A DNA stretch of 64,000 bases from Paralithodes platypus (GCA_032716605.1 CM064502.1:40832507-40896506); one strand, 5' to 3'; numbered from the stretch's first letter, positions 36,416-47,523 are shown. Notes: a model not told the origin generated them from the sequence alone. A program made the numbers and translations.

Positions 36416-38306
36416 TGTTACGTCCTGGGATATATAAACACTGGGCTCTTTCTATTGGACTAGGTATGCGGCAACAAGCAACAACGGAAAACGTTAGATA
36501 CAACCCTTATCTATAAACCCAGGCAACAAACCACCCTAAACCGTCAAGAGTCCTGCCTGGACAACAAGGTATCCTATGACTCGGTTACAGGGTGCACACA
36601 CTATAGACTGCTGATAGTCAAGCAGGCTATAATCACACAATTAAGTTGACTTAAAGCTTCAAGGAAAAGATAGATAACGGAATTAAATTGCAGAAACAAT
36701 TTAATAACAAACTAGAAGAAAGTACATTTAACGTTACGTTAATTAATACAACTAATCACCCCTGCGTGAAAGAAGGTGAAAGCAAACGGTCCTCAAAACA
36801 TCGTACCGGTAGACAAGATGCGGGTTTCTAAACTGCATGCGGCTACTGTAGGATCTGATGCTTAGCAAAGAAAGTACGTTACGGATTTAGAGAACTCTTA
36901 ACTCATAAGCAGGAATAAATACTAGTGATAGGCCATACAGTGTATAATGGCATAGGTATAATTAAATAGAGGCAGCAACTCGCAACATAACCACATACAG
37001 GTGTGCTTTTCACTCTTAGTCAGGCAAGCCTGCTCAGACAGAGTCTCTAAGCCACACCCTGACTCACAATGCTCACAAAAACGGTAAACTGTGGCACAAT
37101 AACAAGCATACAGAAATAATAAACCCCTAGCTGTTAATCTGCCAGGTGGCAGAGGTCTAGCCGGAAGGATATAGGCTTCGGATACCCGGGCTGAGCCACC
37201 TGCTCTAGCCTAGGGACGTTCCCAAGTCTGTGCGCCAAATTACTCTAATTGAAAGGGTGCTCTCTTGAGAGACTCAGATCGCAAGTATCTGACTCTCTCC
37301 TGGCGACCCTAAAACAAAAGCAAGACGTGCTAGCGCAGTGCTGAGTGGACTAGGCAAGGGCCCTCACACAACACAACACTAGACACACAGGGACACAGAC
37401 AAGAAAATGCCCCCAGACTCCCACGGGTATCCTAGTAAAGTCGTGCGGGTCTACAGGACTCGCACCAGCAGACTTTACTTAAAGGATCGCAAAAAGCCTC
37501 CCCTCCGGTCTAGCCCCTGCTAACCTGACACCAGAACACACTAGCAAGCATGAAACCACCAAATATGAGACAACAAAAAAGCTTCCTACGTCTCATTAAC
37601 AATTACATCTCTGCATAAGGCCCAAAATCCTATCTAGTTATCTGAGAGCTCGTCGTTAATACAATAATAGATATAAGGTCTATCAAGGGGATGGGATAAT
37701 TAAATAGATTGGTGAAGTAGTGGAAGGAAGGTATACAAAGTAAGAGAGAAAGTTTCTAAGTGGGGTTGAGAGGGATAGATATCAAGGGGGTCCGAAGGGT
37801 ACGACAGTGAGGTGAGCTCTGAGTCTTGAATCTGTCTGGACCCCACCCTAGGCATGCAGAATACATCCCAGGCTTGGCAACACTCAACACAGTTGCCGGG
37901 TCAAAATCGTCTACCCCATGCGTGAGTCGAAACTAAGCCTAACGTTGCGAACAAATGCATGTGGCACATCAGGCTCGTCCCAAGCTAGACTCTCCGCACG
38001 AAGCAACGTCCCCCAGCCGGTCTCTCTCTCCCGCTCGTCTCCTCCCACTCTCACTAAATTTACATCTTATATATTATAATGAAACAATCAACTATCGAGA
38101 ATAAAATATACTAAGATGCGTTGGTTAAGAATAAGGGCAGCTACAAGCTGTGAAACAACCTAAGAATATCCCAGACATTACTTACATTGTCGTAGGATAT
38201 ATACTAAGGAAAAGCCGGCCGGCCGGCTGCCGCCAGCTGGTTTCTAAACGGCTGTGCAGCCGACGCACGCGCATGCCCGCACGTGGCTACTATGCAGAAG
38301 CGTCAC
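36416..38306 (-). repeat. 5' LTR, 1,891 bp
   Basis: It runs from TGTTACGTCCTGGG to GAAGCGTCAC on the plus strand. Only its two ends survive in the other LTR at 30,756-30,853. It contains a GGCCGGCCGGCTGCCGCC stretch near 38,219, close to the LTR start in element direction. Confidence 0.92.
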
Positions 38307-38311
38307 AATAG
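38307..38311. repeat. Target-site duplication, right (AATAG)
   Basis: Matches 30,751-30,755. Confidence 0.85.
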
Positions 38312-40158
38312 TTAGAATATTTGTCTTTCACTTTGTTTTAAGATATAGAACTTTAATATAAGTACTGCCCTAAATGATATGGGCATCACTAGTACTTGGC
38401 TTGCATTTCAGATTGCGTAAAGAGAGATGGTATGGATTCACTCAAGTACTTCCTTTAATATAAGGCTCGTCACTAGTACTGTTATTCTTTTAATACATTT
38501 TAGTACTCCTCTCTTGGGTCAACGCTAAGTACTTAATACTTTTCACTCATATTTTGTAAGCGTATTTCATATAGCATGCAAGGGAATATCAAGATTTAAT
38601 AAAGTATTTCCTTTTATCAATAAGGTAAAGTACAACCATTTATGAGGGATTTCACTATTAATTATCGAGGGGCACTCTGTAGTCTTCTGGTGGTTGTTCT
38701 GACGTCGCTGGTTGATGGCAGTTGGAGACTCGAACTCTTTGTGTGGGACCTTGAATAATACCTACAATATGCCAGGGCATCTGTAGAGTAAAATCGAGCT
38801 AACATAGGAGACGACTCGCTAACTGCTCTGGTCGTTATAAGAGTTGTGATGCAGAACTTCCAGTACTCTTAGTGTTGGGTCTTGAATATCGTATGCAAAA
38901 TGCCAGTGCACCAGCAACACGTTATCGAACTAACGGAAGAGAGTTGTTTATGACACAACGTCTCTTAACTGTTCTGACCGTTATAAGAGTCTTTCAGAAC
39001 TGGGGTGTGATGAGGAACTTTTGTCCTTTACCGATGACGTGTCCCAGAGCGCAATGCCTGGGTATTCGCATCATAGGGACTCCTTGTTGAGTGCTGTTAT
39101 GCAGGACGGTATCTCACCGAGCCCTTGTCTAATAACGTCCATCCAGTGTGTGAACAATTAATAGACAGGGTTGGTTTGTTACTAATAGAGAGCTTGAACA
39201 GCATTCTTTGTTAATAACAACGCCGGATCGTGGAGGGGGAACGGATATTAGATAGCCTCCAGTAAGGCCTAATAACAAATTCCTTTGATGAGCCACAATG
39301 TCAAATTGTTTTTGTTTAAGGCTGCGACCGGGCCTAGTGATGCCTCGGGATTGTCTATGGTGATGAATAAATTCTTCTTGCGTGTCAGAGGATATGCCAC
39401 ATTGATTTCAGCAATGCTTGCACATCTTGATGGGTTGGTGGTTGTTTCCCTTTGGCATGGAGGTGAGGTGGGTAGTGCAGGAAAATCGCTTGGTGGTGGT
39501 GAAGGCGTGGTGAGGTGTTTTTCTGTTATTTTAGGGACAGTACTGAGGTTACTAGGATGGTACACTTTGTCCGATGGAGACAGAGATTCTCAAGAACAGA
39601 CCATTTGCCATGTTTCTTGATGACTTCGCCCATGTGGTCAGAAGTGAAAATTGAAGAATGGCAGCAGGTGGCAAGGGCCAACTCAAGTTCTGCTCGTTTT
39701 ACTTCGTCAGTTACTTTTGATATTTTGGAAAATTTATTGTTCTAGATATTGGCATGAACTGGCAATTATGTTGTGCTGGGTTCCTTCTTCATGTTTAGTC
39801 AAAGTTCCCCTATGAGTTTGCAGATTCTTAAGGCATAATATGCAGAATGCAAGTACAGTCGTGCTAATAAGTCATTTCGATATCAGCTGTCATTATGTTT
39901 GACTTGCTCTGTGCTGTATTAATGTCTCAGATGTTGAATAGGGTGAGTAAAGATAGGAACATGTGTGTATATCTCACTCAAAACGATGAATCCATGCTTA
40001 GGAAGTGCTGATACCAATTATTGATAAAAACATACTTAGTGCCGAGACATCACTTATTAGCGCGAGTTTACATTAGCTGTAGATTTTATACTGGTAAGCC
40101 ACTGAAATTCTTTCTCACAAGGTTCTAGGTATTTTCTGTTGGCGTACGATTTTCTTAC
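38312..40158. other. Non-coding stretch with a diverged two-copy tandem repeat
   Basis: Two related units of about 110-125 bp lie at roughly 38,748-38,850 and 38,876-38,996. Shared pieces include TTGAATA, ATGCCAG, ATCGARCTAAC and CGTTATAAGAGT. Open frames at 39,270-39,745 exist on both strands but show no recognisable domain. I see no gene here. Confidence 0.5.
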
Positions 40159-40233
40159 CTTCTTCCGCAGCTGCTCCCCATCAGAGTCGTCATCAGATCT
40201 TGAGTTCTTATTAACCTTGCCTTCCTTGCCCAT
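40159..40233 (-). CDS. Candidate first coding exon of an unknown gene
   Basis: The minus strand shows ATG at 40,233 opening exactly 25 codons, MGKEGKVNKNSRSDDD through GEQLRKK. A consensus splice donor follows, AAGAAG then GTAAGA, with the intron beginning at 40,158. The peptide is highly charged, of the lysine-rich then acidic type common at N-termini of nuclear or chromatin proteins. I do not recognise the protein. No further exon was identified downstream (below 40,158), so this may be a real gene with a long intron, a decayed exon, or chance. The exact phase-0 end at a perfect donor is the main support. Confidence 0.35.
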
Positions 40234-40771
40234 AGTGAACGCATCGTCTAGTCTGAATTAGAGCGATCCTAAATAATATGTGTTAGGCTTCGTGGCATGC
40301 TCGAAGTTGGGCTTGGAAGCAAGAGTCTTAGACAATTATTAAGTATAGCATAATTATGCAAGAGCGAGAGGCTCTCGTCCATTCAGGTTCGTGGTTCGAT
40401 CCTGGGAGAGGGTCTGAGAAGGACTTGCATATGCATGGGAAGGTCAAGCCATTTTGTTTATAGATTACCTGAAAGGAGTTGTCCACTATGCCATTTACAA
40501 GTAATTTCTCGCCTTTTAGCTTAAATAAATAGGACTTTTTATTGAACATTATAGGAGATGCATAAATTTTTAGAAGCAGCATTACTAATTTCACAATGTC
40601 CTCATAACACCTATGATATAAATATGCAATATAATACTATTATACATTTTGCAATTTTTTTTCAATAAAACAATTTAACATATATTGTTATATATGGTGC
40701 CGGTCGGTCCCAAGCCCAGATAAATGGAGAGGGTTGCGTATGGAATCCGGCGTAAAACTTTTTGCCAAATC

Positions 40772-40992
40772 TTAACTCCATCTCTATCGGCAACGTACTG
40801 TAGTTTATATTTTATTTCAGCTACAATTAGACAATTTTATGAAGTTTAGGAAGAATATGTGGTAGATAAAAGGATTAATTGAGATAGTTTGTAGTCTATT
40901 AATTGGTAGACGACCCTCCTAAGCTGAATACAAGTGTCTTAATGTAGCTGCAATCAAATACAAAAGTACGTAGCCAGTATGGAAGGGGTTAA
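40772..40992. mobile_element. TTAA-flanked palindromic MITE, copy C
   Basis: A 221-bp copy with TTAA at 40,772-40,775 and 40,989-40,992. It lies in the opposite orientation to copy E: ATTTCAGCTACAATTAGAC and CTAAGCTGAATACAA match the reverse complement of that copy. The right terminus is GGAAGGGGTTAA. Confidence 0.75.
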
Positions 40993-41297
40993 TATGCGGA
41001 TTATAGTGATCCACTGTGGCGACCCCTAAGAGGAACAGCCGAAAGAAGAAAATTTAGTATCCTTCTTATAATACATTCGACAAATATGCCTTCGTTTTGT
41101 ACAGACTACCTATCATTTCCGTTTTACCAAACGCCATCCTCCCTCTAGTCTTCCCATTGTACTGTATATAATGAATTTGTAATTCCATGTTTTTTTTTCA
41201 CGGTCATTCTATGCATAGGCAATACATATACTTCAACCATTTCTACACCCGAAGAGCACTGATGTTACAATGTATTTTACTAGACATATATACTATG

Positions 41298-41336
41298 TAT
41301 ATATATATATATAATTATATATATATATATATATAT
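41298..41336. repeat. AT dinucleotide microsatellite
   Basis: Two runs of alternating TA separated by AATTATA. No genes lie between 40,993 and 42,477; the remaining sequence there is AT-rich with no recognisable feature except the microsatellites. Confidence 0.9.
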
Positions 41337-42146
41337 CCCACCCCTAAGAAAATAGTAATTGACATTTTATTCCTACTTATTTTGTTTCAATCTGATTTCC
41401 CTCTATTCCTAATTAGACACACCTATACTGCTTCCCAACCAAAATTTAAGTAAATCATAAATCCATTCTTACAACGTCTATTACACATCACATTGAACTA
41501 TGGATGTCGAAGTTAAACATCTCGAATGTAGATTGTGTTGTTGATAATTGATTACAGGGAATATCTAGAAACATCTCAGGTGAATCCATTGATTTCGGGG
41601 GCTGATGAGTGATTGGTGCTTCGGAATGCTTGAGTGCTTGCTTTTTGTGGGCGAACTGATATAAGTGTTCTTCTCCTGTCATCTCTTATTCCATGCTTGT
41701 GTCTCTTGCTGATCCTCCCTACCATTTGTGGGAGTGAGGCCTAGCTACTGACTGACTGACTAAATATATGTTCCAGGTGACTCATTAAAAGGTCCGGCAA
41801 CCAATGATGGGTGCCTGGTGGAGGTAAGCGGAGTCATTTGTAGTAAAGTGCCGTCATCACAGCTCAATGGGCACAGCACAATGTGTCACCGGCTTGAATA
41901 AATAATACAAAACTAAAATCAATACATAGAACAAAATGGAAAGTTCTTGGGATATGTAACTTAACAGGATTAACATTTATAAATAATAATATCGTCGAAT
42001 GCAGCGAGGAATACAAATGAAAAGGTGATGGAGAAGGTAATAGTTGAGGAAACATGTAATGAATTATGGATTGATATATACTTGTAAATATTTTAAAAGA
42101 GGTGGCACTAAGGAATGGGTGAAATCCAGCATATTATAATTATATA

Positions 42147-42149
<3 letters not shown>

Positions 42150-42213
<64 letters not shown>
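42150..42213. repeat. AT dinucleotide microsatellite, about 64 bp
   Basis: Uninterrupted alternating AT preceded by ACTGT. It is a likely length-variable locus. Confidence 0.95.
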
Positions 42214-42215
<2 letters not shown>

Positions 42216-42477
42216 CCAAAAGACAAAGCTATCTGTAACGAGTGTCCTCCTCCCAAATTGAAAGAGTGACAGACCCATACGTCATAATCAAAATGTCTGG
42301 ACAAATAGTGCTTGCAAGCAATGTAAGTTATGCGATAAGGGAAAACTAGATTGAGGGTGGAAGTTCCAGAGTTTATAATATGTTAAGTGGAAGAAAGAAT
42401 GGGAAAAAATCGATTCACTCTAGGGTTAGAGAGGTGGACATAATAATGGTGGTAATAAGCTGAAAGGCGGGTGCCAC

Positions 42478-43790
42478 CTACTCTCCATAAGGAAGGAGGT
42501 ATTCACTCAGATAGCTCTGAAGAACACTGAATATTGTAATAGCGGTAGAAGAAACACAAAGATTCAACATTGCAGAGTGTAAAGAGAGATTGTAGAGAAT
42601 TAGTAAGAGGAGGAAAGTTGGTGAGAGAAATTGTGTTTGACAAGCTTTTCGAGAAGTGTGGTATGGGTGGATCCTTCCCACACATGCACACAGCACTCGA
42701 TGCAGGAGCACACACTATTCCTTTACCTAGCATGAAGCTATCTGGCGGTAAATATCCCACAGAGACGGTTGACCACACCTGACTTCTGGGAAGCTGTTAT
42801 AGCAAGAGTAGTAATAAGTTTTTCTAAGAAGTTCAAAAGGTAAAAAGTCACACAGAATACTGAGAACAGAATGATGATGGGTAGATTTGGGTGTTGTTGA
42901 AGAGTAGGCCAAAGGATAGTCGTTTGGAAGATTGTGACAGGTAGTGAAATGGAGAAATTGAGTTTTGGAACCATTAAAACAACTAGGTTTTCTTTGCCCC
43001 AATTGGAAATCGTTGATATAACAGAATATAGATGTGCTATGGCCTCGTCACGTGAGTTTTGAAGTGACTGCATGAATGGTCGCTTTGGAAATCTAATTGA
43101 ATAGTGTAGAATCATCGGCTTATGTGGATAGGACTAGACATAGGCTTGAAAATCATTAATGAATATTGAAAATTGAACTAGATATAGGACAGAACCCTGG
43201 GGTACACCTGAGTTGGTAAGCTTAGGGAATAAGTGATGGCCATCCACTATTGCAGCTATGGAACGATTAGAAAGGAAATGGGAGATTAACCTGTCCCGTA
43301 CCAGTGACGTCTGGTTTATTATACTCTGGTCAATATTAGACGATTTTATTCAGCTTAGGAAGGACGTCTACCAATTAAAAGGTTACAGACTATTGCAGCC
43401 GACCCTCTTAACTACCAAAGGCCCTTCCTAAGCTGCATAATATTGTCAACATTTAACTAGAATACAATATAACACTCTTCGCTGGTACTCAAAGGGTTAA
43501 GGGACAGATAGAGGGATAGAAACCAAAGGATGGTAGCTTAGAGACAATTGATTTGTGCCAGACTCTATCGAAGAGTTTGTCTAGCGCAATAGAAAATGTA
43601 TCGTCGAAATCTCGAACGGAAGACGACAAAGAGTTAGTCAGTAAAACATGAAATAACCAGTAGAGCACCACTTTTTTTGTTTTTATTATTCTGTGTGTTT
43701 GAAGGAGACAAATGACAGGCTTGTTATATTTGCCTCGGTCATTTAGAACACATAAAATGGCAACCACACCATATCAGCTGATATCATAAT
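42478..43790 (-). pseudogene. LINE-C copy on minus strand, interrupted by a MITE
   Basis: Read on the minus strand, fragments in shifting frames spell a jockey-type RT and its downstream region: LTNSLSSSVRDFDDTFSIALD, FDRVWHKSIVSKLPSFGFYPS, FLSNRSIAAIVDGH, NSGVPQGSVL and FSIFINDFQ. They are followed by NWGKENLVVFNGSKT-like and ITASQKSGVVNRL segments near the C-terminus. The MITE at 43,286-43,500 splits it between FYPSICPL and ISHFLSNRS. Apart from the MITE there are several frameshifts and stops, so this copy is old. The catalytic YADD-like box is degraded to ADDSTLF. Confidence 0.82.
43286..43500. mobile_element. TTAA-flanked palindromic MITE, copy D, inside LINE-C
   Basis: 215 bp with perfect TTAA at 43,286-43,289 and 43,497-43,500. 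Removing the element with one TTAA restores a continuous LINE reading frame on the minus strand: codons for SICPL run straight into ISHFLSNRS. This shows directly that the target site was TTAA and that it was duplicated on insertion, the hallmark of piggyBac-type transposition. Confidence 0.92.
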
Positions 43791-43905
43791 TATTGGTGAA
43801 ACGGTTTAGTTAAGTACAACCAAAGTTACATTACCTATCTGAACAGTTCACTGAATATAAAAGTAATCACCATGCTAAGAGCCAGTGGATACCTTCAGAT
43901 GGCTC

Positions 43906-44119
43906 TTAACCCATACAGTACCGGTGGCATAATTTCCGTTATATTCTGGCAACTATTAGACGATTGTATTCAGCTTAAGAAGGACTTCTACCAATACAAA
44001 GGCTAAAGTCTATATACATTCATGATTTCAGCTACCATATATCCTTCCTAAGCTTAAACTAATCGTCTAAATGTAGCTGAAATCAAATACAAATACGTCA
44101 CCGGTACAGCATGGGCTAA
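43906..44119. mobile_element. TTAA-flanked palindromic MITE, copy E
   Basis: 214 bp, starting TTAACCCATACAGTACCGG and ending CCGGTACAGCATGGGCTAA (last TTAA mutated to CTAA). The arms TTAGACGATTGTATTCAGCTTAAG and the matching inverted CTTAAACTAATCGTCTAAATG are clear. It is the best-preserved fold-back of the five. Confidence 0.85.
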
Positions 44120-44239
44120 GATACGTCATATTACAGCTTACAGGGTATATGGATTTTGCAGCAACACCTCCGTTAAATGATAATATTGGTAATCTTATTA
44201 TACTAAACTCGTTTGCCGTAAGTCAAACTTACTATAAAA

Positions 44240-44883
44240 CTCACGTGACAGGGCCTTGGCGCGCCTATCTTCTGATCTATAAAATGTTTCTGATTGGGGC
44301 AGATATCTAGTTACTGTCAATGCCTCCAAGACTTAATGTTTCCCTCTATCTACCCTCACAAGACTATCAATAATTACGCTTCAACAATACACAAATCAAC
44401 CCTTCATCTTCTCTCAATATTCTAGGTGTATCCTTTTCACCTGACCTTTATTTGAAAGATCATATTACCATTCTATCTAAAACAACTTCCCAAAAGTTAA
44501 GTGTGCGCAACCGGCTCCGTTGGTTCTTCACCCCCGCACAACTTCTTGCTATGTATCGGGGCACATTACGCCCATGTATCGAGTATTGCTCGCATGTTTT
44601 GGGAGGTTCCAACCATACTGCACTTCTCGAAAGAGAGTAGAGTCAAAAGCATTTCGCCTCATCAACTCACTTCCTCTTACTAGTTCCCTACAATCTCTTT
44701 CTACACACCGCAATGTTGCATCTCTTTCACTCTTCTATTGGCGAATGCAAGGCGCCTGCCTTTCGACACAGTCCCACTCCTATTCTGTCCACCTCTCCAA
44801 CCCAAGAAGTAGACATTTTGTTTTTTTCTACACCGATTTTTGTCTGGAATTTTGGAATCAATCTTTCCTTCGTACTATGACTT
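44240..44883 (+). pseudogene. LINE-C copy on plus strand, C-terminal part
   Basis: The fragment begins with DWGRYLVTVNASKT-like sequence. It continues LGVSFSPDLYLKDHIT, RWFFTPAQLLAMYRGTLRPCIEYCSHVLGG, then after a frameshift near 44,637 INSLPLTSSLQSLSTHRNVASLSLFYW and a C-terminal FWNQSFLRTMT. The order matches the thumb and post-RT region of jockey-type LINEs. It belongs to the same family as the minus-strand copy at 42.5-43.8 kb; the two point away from each other. Endonuclease and catalytic RT are absent. Confidence 0.82.
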
Positions 44884-45433
44884 AGACTGATTTAAACTTC
44901 GTGTGTCCTGGCATTTTGACCCCAATTTCCTTTGAATTTGGCTCTGCCACTCTTTTGACTTTGGGGAAGACACTCGTTATAAGCAACCTTCATTTTATTT
45001 GGTCTCCTTCATACACACATACAAATAAATTAAATAACCTGGAAGTAAATGTGAATTGTGATATTCCACTATTCATTGAAATTTTGTATTATGTATTTGT
45101 ATTTAATGACGCGATCCGTGGCTCAAATAAGTTCGTTAAACCTTCAAACACTCTCGTCCATGACTCAATTAAGTTGTTAACAGCCCCCAGTGGACAATCA
45201 TTAATGGTTGTAACCTTTGTGACCCTAAAAAAATAAGACCTACTTTTGGAAATGATGAATTGAATTAAGATATAATAACACACTCTTACCCTCTCTATAG
45301 TCACTTTTGAGTAATGCAGAATTATTTTCAATATTTTAACTTCAAGTCCAATACACATGTTGTTAAAAGTAATGTTATTAACTTTTAGTTCAAAATATTT
45401 GTCAGTAGACATTTGGCAAAAAGCATACATTAC

Positions 45434-45436
<3 letters not shown>

Positions 45437-45527
<91 letters not shown>
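45437..45527. repeat. TA microsatellite fused to GA microsatellite
   Basis: About 63 bp of TA followed directly by 28 bp of GA. The surrounding 44,900-46,270 has no recognised gene. Confidence 0.95.
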
Positions 45528-45529
<2 letters not shown>

Positions 45530-45996
45530 TGCACTGGCAGACGTTAGAGGTATACGGTAGACCAGTGTCTGATCCACTGTACAGTATGTATCAATTATTC
45601 TTAATTTCTGAATACCCAAGGTATACATATACATAACTGTTATTATTATACTCATCCATATAACGGTTATACTAAGAAAAGTTATAAATACCATCACTGA
45701 GTGATACCTATACTCGATAAACCAAATTTTGTAGACCCACCAACAGCTATACAGTTAATTATAGTAATGGTATTATACCTATCAAGGCTATAATATATAT
45801 TAATAAGTAATATACAGCCGTAAGCAGCATTGTTCATTGATACATTTAGCTTTGAGCTATTTCATAACATGCAGGCATATTTATAACTATAATTAATATA
45901 TTTATTTCACCTCTGTAACAGTTATCCTCTTTACTATGCTGGTCACTCTTCTGTAAATCTAAAATGGCTTACTTAAGAATGGGAAAGGGGTGGGAC

Positions 45997-46020
45997 CTTC
46001 TTTTTTTTTTTTTTTTTTTT
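45997..46020. repeat. Poly(T) run
   Basis: An uninterrupted run of T preceding ACACTTATACG. It could be the tail of a minus-strand retroposon, but no element body was identified. Confidence 0.7.
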
Positions 46021-46150
46021 ACACTTATACGTTATCCTCTTTACTGGCTTTCTCGCTCAAATATGACGAAACCTCATCTAGTGTGGACAACGAACTGGTC
46101 GAGGCCTTAGTTCAGTAAGTCTATGGGAGGGAAACTTGATTAAACGAACC

Positions 46151-46212
46151 AGGATATATATATATATATATATATAGCCTACACAGTATATATATATATA
46201 TATATATATATA
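46151..46212. repeat. Two TA microsatellites upstream of the cold-shock gene
   Basis: TA runs at about 46,151-46,174 and 46,188-46,212, separated by GCCTACACAG. They end about 60 bp before the ATG at 46,274, so they fall in the promoter or 5' leader of that gene. Confidence 0.9.
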
Positions 46213-46273
46213 ACATGCCACTGAGGTGGAACTACTGTAGAGACAGCCAGCAGGGATCAGCCAGCCAATCAAG

Positions 46274-47179
46274 ATGCCTGATACTCCCAGTGCCACCACC
46301 AAGCTCACTGGCCACGTTAAGTGGTTCAATGCACAAAAGGGCTTTGGTTTCATCACCTACAGTGGAGGTGACATTTTTGTCCACTCTACTGGCATCTCCA
46401 AACCAAATCCTCTCCATCATGTGCCCTCTCTTGCCACCAATGAGAGGGTATCATTTACCATCAAGAGGAGAAGGCGAGGAGATGAGGCCATCAATGTCAT
46501 GGGCCCTGATGGAGAGATCCTGAAGGGTTCCAGGCATGGTAGAAGAGGTAAGAGGGAGGACTACCACCAAGCCACAGCAGCAGTCAGTTGTTCAACACCG
46601 GATTTGGTCCAGGTTGTTGTTACAACTGCAGTGACCCTCTGCAAAGGGGATCACAAGCTGCTTCAGGAGTATATTTCTACAGTCCTGAAGGCAAACAACC
46701 TCCCTCCCATCATCATCTCACCTCTTCCAGGACCACCTTCACCACCCAGCCTCATTCCCACTCAGGTTATGAGGCAAAGAAGCCAACCGAGAAGGAGACT
46801 GGACATCCAGAAGCCTCTCTCAAGACTTCCACCACCACCACAAACAGTCTCTGCAACACCACCGCCAACACCAGTCAACATTGCCGGACCAGCAGCAGCC
46901 TCAACTCCAGCACCTGCCATCTTCGAAGAACCAGTGGCAACCAACTCCTCTGCATCGTCCGAGTTCACCGATTCCACCACGGGAGAAGACATCGATGTGG
47001 AAGGGCTGGAGGAAGGAGACGAGGACATAGACCTTGGGATGACCGCCAGCGAGCTGGAAGAGACCATCGGACACATGATTGCAGACATCAAGACCACTGC
47101 AGCAGCAGGAAAACGTCCCTCTGTAGCGGCCCAGAAGAAGCTAACAAAATTACTACACTTGTCACTTCAAAATAAATAA
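46274..47179 (+). CDS. Intronless cold-shock-domain (Y-box-like) protein
   Basis: The ATG at 46,274 sits in ATCAAGATGCC, a fair start context, and opens 301 codons. Residues about 8-80 form a cold-shock domain: GHVKWFNAQKGFGFI contains RNP1, DIFVH is RNP2, and NERVSFTIKRRRRGDEAINVMGP completes the barrel. The domain binds single-stranded RNA or DNA, as in Y-box proteins. The rest is proline-rich (around 150-215), then acidic (EDIDVEGLEEGDEDIDLG), then a short lysine-rich tail. There are no CCHC knuckles, so it is not LIN-28. The stop codon lies within AATAAATAAA, which supplies a poly(A) signal. Y-box genes usually have introns, so a retrocopy kept open is likely; a functional role is not shown. 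Confidence 0.85.
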   Translation: MPDTPSATTKLTGHVKWFNAQKGFGFITYSGGDIFVHSTGISKPNPLHHVPSLATNERVSFTIKRRRRGDEAINVMGPDGEILKGSRHGRRGKREDYHQATAAVSCSTPDLVQVVVTTAVTLCKGDHKLLQEYISTVLKANNLPPIIISPLPGPPSPPSLIPTQVMRQRSQPRRRLDIQKPLSRLPPPPQTVSATPPPTPVNIAGPAAASTPAPAIFEEPVATNSSASSEFTDSTTGEDIDVEGLEEGDEDIDLGMTASELEETIGHMIADIKTTAAAGKRPSVAAQKKLTKLLHLSLQNK

Positions 47180-47181
47180 AC
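47172..47181 (+). terminator. Poly(A) signal overlapping the stop codon
   Basis: The sequence AAATAAATAAA spans the stop TAA and gives two overlapping AATAAA hexamers. If used, the 3' UTR would be only about 10-30 nt long. Confidence 0.5.
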
Positions 47182-47273
47182 AATGGAGCATCTTGGTTGA
47201 GCCCGAGAACTTTTCATCTACTACTTTACTTCGCATTTCTCCACTTTATCTTCCTCTCTCCAAACTCTTCTAC

Positions 47274-47523
47274 ATTCCAACTTTACTCAAGCCATCATTC
47301 ATTCAACTACTGTACACCTGGGAGATATTACTGATACTAAACATCCTCTCTAGCCTAGTTTACGTTCGAACCTATTGGCGATCAACAGTGCACCTCTAAT
47401 GTATATGTCCGATTTGTTGTGGTAGATGAATGATTGCAGTAACATTTACCAAATAGCCATTAATATTCCCAAATAGCAACGTATTCTACAAGTATTTTCC
47501 ACCACCAATACAACCTTCTTAAG
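47274..47523. repeat. 250-bp direct duplication flanking the compound insertion, left copy
   Basis: ATTCCAACTTTACTC through ACCTTCTTAAG is repeated at 55,978-56,228 in the same orientation with about seven differences. The left copy lies downstream of the cold-shock gene and ends where truncated Ty3 pol begins. The right copy starts exactly where the inverted LTR ends. Confidence 0.88.

Larger units (their letters stand above)
30756..38306 (-). mobile_element. Ty3/Gypsy retrotransposon with intact pol frame and one collapsed LTR
   Basis: A 7,551-bp minus-strand element flanked by AATAG. In element direction: full 5' LTR (38,306 to 36,416), primer site TGGCGACTTTGC, gag, knuckle, protease, integrase, RT, RNase H, polypurine tract TGGGGGAGG, and a 3' LTR reduced to 98 bp. 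It is a sister family of the 19-29 kb element: protein domains align throughout and the LTR termini match (TGTTACG and CGTCAC), but LTR interiors differ. A single frameshift separates gag from pol near 35,075. The collapsed 3' LTR would block normal replication. Confidence 0.93.
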
